This document shows positions 35,854 through 44,687 of a DNA stretch of 64,000 nucleotides, in pieces. Numbering within the stretch: position 1 is the stretch's first letter; each line of letters opens with the position of its first letter. The DNA lies in assembly GCA_025526935.1 (NCBI GenBank), contig JAHLKD010000095.1, forward strand, positions 1 through 64,000, given 5' to 3'. The notes beneath the pieces are model-generated. The model did not search any database. It was not told where the DNA came from and saw nothing but the letters and a program-made list of their open reading frames with translations. This stretch comes from Cladochytrium replicatum. Taxonomy: Eukaryota > Chytridiomycota > Chytridiomycetes > Cladochytriales > Cladochytriaceae. The translations under genes were made by a program, and so were the position numbers.

Positions 35854-37140
35854 ATGCGCTCAGAGACGCATCACCAGCAACACCAGCAGCCTCCCTCCCT
35901 CAACCTCACAACCGCCCTCTCGGCGTCCGCGCTCACCCCCTCCCTCCGTCCGTCCCCATCCTCCCCACTTCAAGTCGAATGCCTCGTCCGTGCCCGCATC
36001 CCCACAACAGACCTATCGCGCGGCCAATGCCACCTCCTCTCCTACATAAACAACCACGACGCGCTCGAGCACCTCGCGATCGTCTACGGTGACATCCACT
36101 CCAAATCCCTCAACCGCATCCTCGTCCACGGCGAAACGGACCTGGACAGAGCCGCGCGCGGCGCACTCAACCTTGAAAAAGCCCAGGCGTCGGGGTTTTT
36201 GGAGTGTGCGAACGGACATGTGAGTGGGAACGGGAACGGGGTTGTGCATGCACAGCCGAGGAACGCGAATGGGCACTCGGCGCTGTTGTTGGGTACGCAC
36301 GCTGCACATATTCATCCGAACGGACACGGACTCAATAGACCTGCGTCTGCGAACGGACTTACGTCATCGTCGTCCGCAGCAGCAGCAGCACCCGTCCTCC
36401 TACCCAACGGACACTCCACGCCTCCACCCTCGCCGCTTACCACCGCCAACAACAACGGTGCCGCATCATCACCCGAGTCCGCGCCGCTGGTACGGATCCA
36501 CTCGTCGTGTTTCACTGGCGAAACCCTCGGCTCCGCAAGATGCGATTGCGCAGAGCAGTTGCAAGAGTCGTTGAGGATGATTGCGAGCGAGGGGAGAGGC
36601 GTTGTCGTGTACTTGCAGCAAGAAGGTCGGGGCATCGGCCTCCGCGACAAGCTCAGGTACATTTCCATTTTATTTTTTTTGGTTTTCCGCAAATACTGAA
36701 GAATGCTTCTTCCTTTTTGCAGGGCATACAATTTACAGGATTTGGGTGCGGACACGGTGACCGCAAACACGTTGCTGCACCACCCGCCTGACGCACGTCA
36801 GTACACCGTCGCAGCGGCTATTTTGGCGGACCTTGGCGCGGACCCCGTGAGACTGCTCACGAACAATCCGGACAAGATCGCGCAGCTCACGAGGGACGGC
36901 GTGAGGGTCGCAGGGAGGGTTCCGATGGTGCCGCTTTCGTGGAGGGAGAGGAGGAAGAGCAGCAGCGCGGAGGGGAGGGTTGATGAGGTCGATGGGTATT
37001 TGATTACAAAAGTCAGAAAGATGAATCATTTGCTGGATTTGCCGTGGGAGGTGGAGAGTCCGACTGCACCGACGATAACGACAACGCCAACGGCGACGAA
37101 TGGGGCAACTGCTACAAATGGCACAGGACCGAATGTATGA
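35854..37140 (+). CDS. RIB1: GTP cyclohydrolase II (riboflavin biosynthesis)
   Basis: Catalyses the first committed step of riboflavin synthesis, turning GTP into a diaminopyrimidine. Two exons: 35854-36656 and 36723-37140. The core has [20 protein letters not shown], holding the three zinc-binding cysteines, and [17 protein letters not shown]. After the intron come [38 protein letters not shown] and [10 protein letters not shown]. The first half of the domain ([20 protein letters not shown] and [14 protein letters not shown]) is separated from the zinc site by about 90 residues rich in Gly, Asn, His, Ser and Ala (36200-36490), coded by repeats and not expected to be structured. The C-terminal tail is Thr/Ala/Asn-rich. 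The start at 35854 is the first ATG in frame. Confidence 0.95.
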
Positions 37141-37892
37141 CGGAAATGTTACTTTATATTGTGTCCAATGGCTGGATGCGGTTTGGGCTATGGAGTTTAT
37201 TGCAATTCCAAATGCGATCTGGAATCTTGCGTGAGATTTTGGATTCGTTTTCTATCTGCACAGACGACTTGTGCTTTTTAATCGCCAAGAATGGTTCCCT
37301 CACTTTCTGTTTCAACTTTCAGTCTTGTTGTTTTAGGAGTCGATCTTCCAATAAATCCACAACCAGCTTCATCACACAAGTTTTCTTTCTTCACCAGGTA
37401 TTATGTATGTATTCCTTGCTTAGTAAATAATGCATGCAGCGAGGAATTGGGGTTATCGTGTGCTCCTCATTCCTCGCTGCATGCAATGAGTTTTGTTGTG
37501 TTTTCGAAAAGGGGTCGAACTTACTGCGACAATCATAGCGAAAATCTTTCCCTTCTCTTTTCGTCCATCCTCAGAATGTCCCGACGTGGATACCATCATG
37601 GCCTCAAACCGAAGAATAAAACATTGACTGAAAGAGAAAGAGAAAAAAGCGAAAATTATTGATTATTGTCAGAAAGGATGGTGGGCGTACTGTGATGTAA
37701 GGACGGTTGGACGAAAGCGGCTCGAAAACGAGTGCACACTGCGTAGGTGTTTTTCAAGGCTCGTGGAACTGTTCTGGAAATTCCAAATGATTGCGTGAGA
37801 CGTGCATGATGCCGGGATGGACACACGTACACATCTTTCGGTTGCTGTGCAAACTGAGGAGGAAGGGGAACAGGGGGTGGATAATTAACTTA
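37141..37892. other. Intergenic region 3' of RIB1
   Basis: No supported gene. It holds the RIB1 3' UTR, a strong hairpin (listed separately) and a purine-rich stretch near 37620-37660. The 3' tail of the TBP fragment may extend to about 37680. Confidence 0.45.
37431..37485. repeat. Perfect 17-bp inverted repeat with 21-nt loop
   Basis: TGCATGCAGCGAGGAAT (37431-37447) is exactly complementary to ATTCCTCGCTGCATGCA (37469-37485). It lies about 300 bp past the RIB1 stop. It could be an RNA hairpin in the 3' UTR or the core of a small inverted-repeat element. Confidence 0.9.
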
Positions 37893-38232
37893 CCGCTAAG
37901 CACCGGGTAGATCTTCTCGAATGCATCGTAGATCTCCTGCCGGACTTTCGCACCAGTCAAAACGATCTTTCCAGATACGAAGATGAGAAGAACAATTTTA
38001 GGCGAGATCATGCGGTAAATTAGACCTGGGAACAACTCAGACTCGTACTGCCAAGGCGAAATGTTTTGCTTTCCTGACACAAACCATCCCACTGGGCTAA
38101 ACTGGCCGTGAGCGTACGCGAAACCTTCCAACCGAATAGGGAACTTGGCGTCGCAGGACCCGACAATATTCTGGATCTTGAAGTCGCTAAACTTTGCGGG
38201 GAGCCCGAGCTTTTGGATGATATGGGCATACC
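37893..38232 (-). pseudogene. TATA-binding protein, second half only
   Basis: On the minus strand the sequence gives [40 protein letters not shown], an in-frame 45-nt putative intron, then [20 protein letters not shown] and [30 protein letters not shown]. This is the second of the two TBP saddle repeats, well conserved. The first repeat, which should precede IIQKLG, is absent in all three frames up to 38550. The tail after YPVL runs through an intron at 37892-37854 into residues unlike the usual EFRK end. A functional TBP needs both repeats, so this is a fragment, perhaps of a duplicated gene. Confidence 0.75.
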
Positions 38233-38239
38233 CAGAGGG

Positions 38240-38480
38240 AGTTCATGCGCATCGCGGCTCGGCATGCCCCGACTTTCGCTGGTTCTGCAAGATCGATCAC
38301 TCGAAAACAAACGAAACGTACATCCGCACAATCCACGACGTAGACATAATACCGGGGAAATGGGATGGTGTGGCATCTCCGGCGAGGAAGAGGAAGGGAG
38401 AGCAGGCAGAAAAGGTTGAGTTGATGGAGGTAGAGGTGGAGGATAGCGCTAAACGTGCAAAGATGAGTGACGAACAATTC
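38240..38480 (+). pseudogene. Unrecognised gene fragment abutting the TBP fragment
   Basis: The plus strand reads CPDFRWFCKIDHSKTNETYI, RTIHDVDIIPGKWDGVASPA and then a Lys/Glu-rich tail (AEKVELMEVEVEDSAKRAKM). This has coding character but starts right where TBP homology on the opposite strand stops. I do not recognise the family. It may be the 3' end of another gene joined by rearrangement, or chance. Confidence 0.3.
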
Positions 38481-38550
38481 ATTTCAATCTGTACTCTTTT
38501 GATTGGGTTGATCGGACCACTATGTACTATTGGTAAAGAACCATCAAGAG

Positions 38551-39759
38551 ATGGACTGTGTGGAAGCAACTGTTGGGAAGAACCAGCTGCATTCACTCTT
38601 GGGAGGAACCTTTGCGATGCTCGTGATCGCAATCAGTTTCTGGGAAGTAAGGAGTGAACCCACATATGATCCAAACCGACCGCTGATTACCACAACCCAG
38701 CCCTCATCCTCGTCGCCTCGGACAAAATCGCACCAGCCATGCTCGTCGGCGGCATCGCGACCGTCAGCTGGATCGTCTCCTGGGCCTCCCTGACATTCCA
38801 CTCTGCAACCCGTGCCCTCATGATCCTCCTCCCATACCTCCGCCGCGTGCCAGTCTGGACCCTCAGCGGCGCGCTTGTAGTCGTGCAGCTCGGGATCAAC
38901 TCGGTTGGAGCGTACTACTTTGCCAGATCGAGTTTGCCGGATGGAACTGGTAAAACCAAAAACACTGAAAGATGTTGTAGATTTGATGGTTTTTTGTGGG
39001 ATAGATTGGGAGAAGAGGACGAGCAGAGCTGTATCGGTCGTGGAAGCGGTTTGGTATAGCTTGGTGGAGTCGTTGCTGTTCTTTGCGACCCAGTGAGTCT
39101 AAAAATAACCCCAACACCTCTCAAGGAATGTGGGTCGATAAAATCTGTGCATTTTCAGGTTCAAGATTGTCGCTACGGTGACTGAAGTCCGCCGCTTTTC
39201 GAATGTAACGAAAACAGGATTATCGGTGACGACACAGGAGTCTACCGCCGCAGCATCCGGGGCTACCATCATCGCTCGTCGTATATCGCGCGCGGTTCGA
39301 GACAGGGCTTTGCTGTATTTTAAAGCCTTCCTGCGCTGGGCGTTCTTCAGCACCAGCATCGCCATGACGTACCTAACCTTTGGCGGTCACCTCGGATCAA
39401 CGAAAGGTAAACAAAAGAGGGCTCCAAAACATACAATCTGAATCTATTCCACGCTTTTTCTTCAGCAAAGTATGTTAAAAGATGATCGCTATATAAGAAC
39501 CTTTTTCATGTGATATTTTTGTTTTTGCTTTTGAAAAAGTAACTGGAGCTCGAACGGGCTTATGATCTGCATCATGATCCTCATGACCGACTCGCTTCGG
39601 TTCCAGAACGCGCTGGAGCTATTGCAAGCGGGGGAGCACTCGTTTGGTGTCAATGGGGAGGGCGTGAGACGGGAAACTGCGAGAGTTCGACCGGTGGGGA
39701 CGGGTACGGGTTCTGTGGGCGTGCGGGTTCAGCGCGCGGGACGGGTTGAGTCGATGTGA
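38551..39759 (+). CDS. Seven-transmembrane-family paralogue A (probably altered)
   Basis: First member of a tandem membrane-protein family that I do not recognise. It opens MDCVEATVGKNQLHSLLGGT and TM1 (FAMLVIAISFWEV). The segment matching TM2 of copy D is missing and a frame change is needed near 38690. Then come TM3 (VSWASLTFHSATRALMILLP), TM4 (VWTLSGALVVVQLGINSVGA), TM5 (AVWYSLVESLLFFATQFKIV), a loop, TM6 (FLRWAFFSTSIAMTYLTFGG) and TM7 (WSSNGLMICIMILMTDSLRF), with a Gly/Arg-rich tail. Introns are at the same places as in copy D. The TM6-TM7 junction needs a 4-nt exon (39466-39469) between GT-AG introns. It may encode a six-helix variant or be a young pseudogene. Confidence 0.6.
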
Positions 39760-39779
39760 AATGATGACGGAAACATTCG

Positions 39780-40690
39780 AGCTCCTACGTGGGCAGGATG
39801 CAGAGATATTTTTATATTTTTGGAGCGGGCCTTCTATTGTTCGTTGGATGGTACTGCTCAGAAATTTCTTTTTTTTTTTTGCCACATGTACAAGCATATC
39901 CTGCGCCGAAGTCTGTAAACAGTATAGCCTTCACCTTCCTCGGTGTAACAACTATCGCCTGGATCTTGTCCTGAGCGTCTCTCACATTCCAGTCTGCGAC
40001 CCTGTTTCCCTACCTCCAACGGCCTGCAATATGGTTCCTCAGCGGCACCTTAGTGTTTTTTCAGCTTGCATTTAGATTGGTAGGAGGAGCATATTTCCTC
40101 GTCAGGTCCTAGTCAAATACGTATGATTAAATAGGTTGTTTTGGGTGCTCGGAAGTGATCTTCTGGGCATTTGAAGAATATGAGATCAGAGCGATCGACT
40201 TGTCACAAGTGCGGAGGGAACTTGGTACAGCGTGGTCGAGTCGTCGTTGTTTTTCGTACTCGGTAAGCGATTCTTCTAACGTCAAAACCGATTAAGATTC
40301 AACGAGTCTACTTTGCAAGGCCACGTCGCCACAGTGTCAAAAGTGCACCATATTTCACAAACGACCAACTCGATACCTAGTCCGACGTGAAGTGACGGTG
40401 GGGCTGCCTCGAATCGAACAACCAAATTGTACCACATATCGAAACATCTCAGTTCTTTACTTGAAAGAGCTTCAGCTTTCTACAGTGTCAGCAATCATGG
40501 TATACCTGACCATAGGCGGACACTTCCGATCAGTAAAGTGTGAGTTGCTTATTAAATTCATGTTACAGTTAAACTCAATTGCGGGTTGTTTCCCCTTGGT
40601 ATTTCAACAGCAACGCCATGATAGCATTGGATCTGGAACGGAGTGGAGAAACATTCTGTTTAAATTTTCTCTAAATACAAGATCATCACA
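39780..40690 (+). pseudogene. Seven-transmembrane-family paralogue B, decayed
   Basis: Recognisable pieces in array order: FTFLGVTTIAWILS, a TGA stop, ASLTFQSAT, FPYLQRPAIWFLSGTLVFFQ (TM3-TM4), EGTWYSVVESSLFFVL (TM5) and IMVYLTIGGHFRSVK (TM6). TM1 and TM7 are not found. An internal stop and loss of the ILL motif show that it cannot make the full protein. Confidence 0.65.
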
Positions 40691-40718
40691 ATTATTTTAG
40701 AAGTTAAGCAAATGCCAA

Positions 40719-40907
40719 ATGCCTCAAGAGCAAGAAGAGCACCAAGTCGACCTAGCGTTTCCGGGCTTCCACGATCCCCATTCGTTCGGAAAGACACCTG
40801 CTATGCTCTACATAAAAGGTGCTTTGCGCCTCATTTTCTTCAGCGCCAACGTTATTCACGGTCTATCTCATAATCGGTCAATCTTCACCAAAAAAAGTTG
40901 TTACTAA
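40719..40907 (+). pseudogene. Seven-transmembrane-family relic C (TM6 only)
   Basis: Contains LYIKGALRLIFFSANVI, which matches the start of TM6 in copies A and D (LHFKGMLRSAFFSANIV). The rest does not match. It is a short fragment of a further copy. Confidence 0.5.
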
Positions 40908-41448
40908 CCATCATCAGTTTTGTAAGTCACACTCCTTAGGGCTCGTCTTCCTTGTTTGATTCATCATTTTACCTATGATTTCCCTGCGCTTGGATTACAA
41001 ACGGCTTAAGTATCGCCATTTTCATCCTGATATTTTCAAATTGCTCTTGACCTTCTACATGGCGAGAAGATATAGAGTAGCCACGGAGAAGACCGGCGCG
41101 GAGACGGTCGATCTTGGAGGATGATAGGGGAGGGTAAAGGTATATGCGGAGGAAGTGAACGACGTTGGTTCGCCAGGCCAGGAGTTTCCAACAAGACTTG
41201 AATTCTAAGAAGCTCCACCAAGCTCTTAGAGTGGACAAACTGCGAGGTGCAGGAGGGTTCAGATGACTGTGCATCTGTGTTTTGCTGCCCACAGAAACAT
41301 TATGAAATTTTTAATACTTTGCATCTGTGTGGAACTAAAACTTGTATTGCTACCTACTACCTACGACGCTGATTGGCTGTTGATGAAGTTGTAGCTGCTC
41401 CAAAGCTGAAGAACAAGGCCTCGCCTCCCAAAAACACTTCTCCTAGGA
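40908..41448. other. Spacer upstream of paralogue D
   Basis: No supported gene. A minus-strand open frame at 40969-41292 has no recognisable features. The last 150 bp should hold the promoter of copy D. Confidence 0.4.
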
Positions 41449-42807
41449 ATGGACTGTATGATCATCTCTCTTACAAATCAAACACATTCAGTTGCCAATG
41501 GCATCTTCTGTCTCCTCGCTGTCGCCATTAGCTTCTGGGAAGTAAGAAAACAAAAATTCATGTATGGTGCCGGGGCTGATGTGAAATTCGAGAACTTTGA
41601 CAAGATCAAGAGCATGCTCCTATACTCCTCCATATTGCTAAGCATATTTTTCACAATAATCTCTGACGTATTGGCAATCATAGGTTAGTTGTGTTGCGTC
41701 AGTTTGGAGGGCTCCCGCTGTTCCTCTAACGAAAGCCAGGTTTTCAGGTTTTGTTAGCGGGGAAACCATCTTTCTCCGAGGGGTTTCTTAATTGGAGCAC
41801 ATTGTTTCGAGTTATATCGTGGGCGTTACTTACACTCCACTCTGCAACTCGAGCTTTCATGATCTTGCTCCCATACCTACGACGACCACCATTATGGGTA
41901 CTAAGCGGCGGACTTGTGGTGATTCAGTTATGCATAGACCTTGCTGGAGCAGTTTTCTTTATCAAGCTGCAACACCCAGACTTTACTGGTACGTGCGAAC
42001 AACTGTACGCTTCTCCATTCCAAAACTTGACTATCCAACATAGGAGATGATATCGCTATGAGCGAAAGGATCACGCTTGCCGAATCGATTTGGTTCAGTT
42101 TAGTGGAGTCTGTTTTGTTTTTCGCAACACAGTGCGTGAGAAGAAGAGTTTTTGGTGAGTAATTAAAATATGCTCTCAGGTACAAGATCATCTCGGCAGT
42201 GACCGAGGTGCAGCAAGTGGCTAGCAGCCCTCATCGCGCCACTCTGAGCCGACATACAGAGTCCACCTCACAATCTGCACCGCCGACAACATCGAGAACA
42301 ACAAAGTGGACATCTTTTGTGCTGCACTTCAAGGGAATGCTGCGGTCAGCTTTTTTCAGTGCCAACATTGTCATGACTTACCTCACTCTCGGTGGATACT
42401 TTGGGCCGAATAAATGTGAGACCGCTTGGTGTTCAAGATGAGATCTTGTCTAATTTTGGCCCCTTGTTGACTCCAGACATGTGAGTGTTCGGCGCGTTGT
42501 CATTCAGTCTTGACAGCTAATCAAGCTCATGTGTTTTCCCAGATCTTGGAGTTCCAATGGATTATGTATCTGTGTCCTCATTCTAATGACCGATGCTCTT
42601 CGGTTCCAGAGTGCCATTGACATTATCCGAAGCGACAATAATACAGGAGGTGGCTCAATCTCGACGGCACCTCGCACCAGTGCTGGATTGAGAAGCTTTG
42701 TACCAGGTTCCAGACAAAGCAGAGGGAAAGTGCATCCCGAAGCGAAAGACATTGGATCATCTGATGGTGCAATCTCTCCAGCTACAATAAAAGTTGAAGT
42801 TGCATAG
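41449..42807 (+). CDS. Seven-transmembrane protein, intact paralogue D
   Basis: Unrecognised family with seven predicted helices. TM1 is VANGIFCLLAVAISFWEV, TM2 SMLLYSSILLSIFFTIISDV, TM3 LFRVISWALLTLHSATRAFM, TM4 LWVLSGGLVVIQLCIDLAGA, TM5 SIWFSLVESVLFFATQYKII, TM6 GMLRSAFFSANIVMTYLTLG and TM7 NGLCICVLILMTDALRFQSA. The tail after TM7 is hydrophilic. Exons are 41449-41683, 41740-41988, 42044-42131, 42180-42415, a 4-nt exon ACAT at 42477-42480, and 42543-42807. The tiny exon is needed to keep frame into TM7. The topology is receptor-like, but no DRY or NPxxY motif is seen. Sensor, channel or transporter roles are all open. Confidence 0.7.
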
Positions 42808-44687
42808 CTACCATGGATAATGTGCATCAGCCGCGAAATAGATGTGAACATGTATTGGATTATGCATTAAATTTACATCACAGTGAAAGTCCCAATTTGA
42901 CAATTTGAGCGATCAAACTCCCTGCAAGCATCTCAATCCCCAATGGTGCATTGACATGTTGCTAGTCTTGGCGACGACGACGACGACTGCACGTTGACCT
43001 CGTCCAATATCACACCCCTTGTAGTTCCTATCAAGTCCATCAAGAAAACAAAATCAAAATTATTCCCGGACATACTCGAGCCTCATTGTTTTGAAACCTT
43101 TCTCAAGATTTTGCTTTGAAAGAAAAGCTGTACACCGCCATGCACATGGAGGTTCAAGCCACCGAACGAGGCCACAATCGAGGATCTAGCACACTGAATT
43201 GAACGACGAGATCCTCCGCGATCTCAGGTGTAAAAGTCTGTCGAAGAAATCAATATGAACCGAGAAACAAAGTGAGCAGCAGAACTCACAGTGGGTCAAT
43301 ATGTGCCATTGAACTCACTGTGGGGTCACACTCGGCCTTTTGGAACATTTCCATCCACTGTCGTTAGTGCTTCCTGGGACTGCTTGCTCAATAGGACGAG
43401 CTTGCTCAGCAGCTGGAATCGGCGAGCTACGGGATCCTCAACCAGAATTCCTTTCCGGGAAGTACAACTCTTCCCACCATCCCCACTCGTGTTAATGATG
43501 GTGTGGTTGGTTGTGTGTGGGGCTTGGGCTGGAGTTTACTTGGATAAACGCCACACTGTGCCACAGCCGGGCTTTTCTTGCTGTTTGTTTGCTAATGGTA
43601 AGTTGGGAGGATTTGTGGGAGAGAGTGTAATGAAGATAGCATCCCAAACTGTCGACGAAATACCGCTGACGATAACACGGATTAACATACATGCATCACC
43701 ATCTGAACACTCTCTATCCCCTCCACTAATTCATTGGTGCTGTTCGTTAAGATCATTCACTGATTCATTGTTCTTTCACTGTTAGGTTGAAAGGAGCCGC
43801 TGGAGCTGACGATCTTCCAGATTGATAGCATCGGACTGAACGTCGTCAGCTTCAGATCAGACTCTGCTCTTTTCTTTTTGTAGCTCTTCTCTTTTCACCG
43901 CACCTTAGACAGAATGGGGCAACCTTTAGGCAATGGATGCACATCATGATTCTGGCTCGCGAAGAGATACGAGAACTTGTTTCTCAGTTGGTTTCACTAG
44001 AACATATGAACTTCAACAGATGGCTAGGTCTTCTATCATCTCATGGTTCATCATGTGTAGACGAAGCCAAACATTTGTTGAATTTAAGCATCGAAGAATA
44101 AATATGGCACATTATTCGGCGATCATGCCATCCCCGTTTCTTTCCTCAATCTTCCCATCGTTTCTTCCGCTTGCGTACTTTTGCTCAAATTCTATTCTCG
44201 TATCCTCTCCATCTAAAATAACAATAACATAAACAATTTATCCAAAACCCATTTATATTGCACACACTTGCCGACACAGAGTGGCGCAAGCTTAACACGG
44301 AACCCTACCAAAAAGTCAAAGGTGAGATGGAAAAGGAAATGGCGAGCTGGCGTTGCTGCCATCAACAATTATAGAAGGTATGTACTAGAGCAGTATTAGA
44401 TCACTTATGTTTCCCTCTGGCTCCATTGGAGACCTCCCAATATCCATGGTGATAAAAGTTATAGCAACTGCTCTGAGCATCTTTTTTAAATAATCTTTTT
44501 TGCACTTTGTCCAGGTTATTGGGCAGCTATCCGTAGCGGCACGATATCGAGCTGCACTGGGTTTACATATGGGTCTTTTGGTTTCGATCTTCAGAAGCTG
44601 ATTAGAGTATTCACACAGGTTTTCTGGTCAGGCGAAAATCTACCTTAGAAAGCTGGGGAGCATTTGAGAAGAAAGAAATTTTTTGCT
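42808..44687. other. Long region without a supported gene
   Basis: Open frames at 43291-43785 (plus) and 43933-44232 (plus) lack family similarity and look like chance. Near 44280 the plus strand reads EWRKLNTEPYQKVKGEMEKE, slightly like the end of an HMG-box, but nothing supports it upstream. The 3' end should contain the promoter and 5' UTR of the RS protein. Confidence 0.4.

Noticed and set aside
38108-38240. Plus-strand frame opposite the TBP fragment (start of the frame that continues to 38657)
   Set aside because: Up to about 38235 it is the antisense of conserved TBP codons, so only the part beyond that point was kept as a possible fragment.
43291-43785. Plus-strand open frame of 164 codons
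   Set aside because: Composition is not protein-like, no motif or homologue pattern is seen, and the stretch reads like intergenic DNA with one hydrophobic run.
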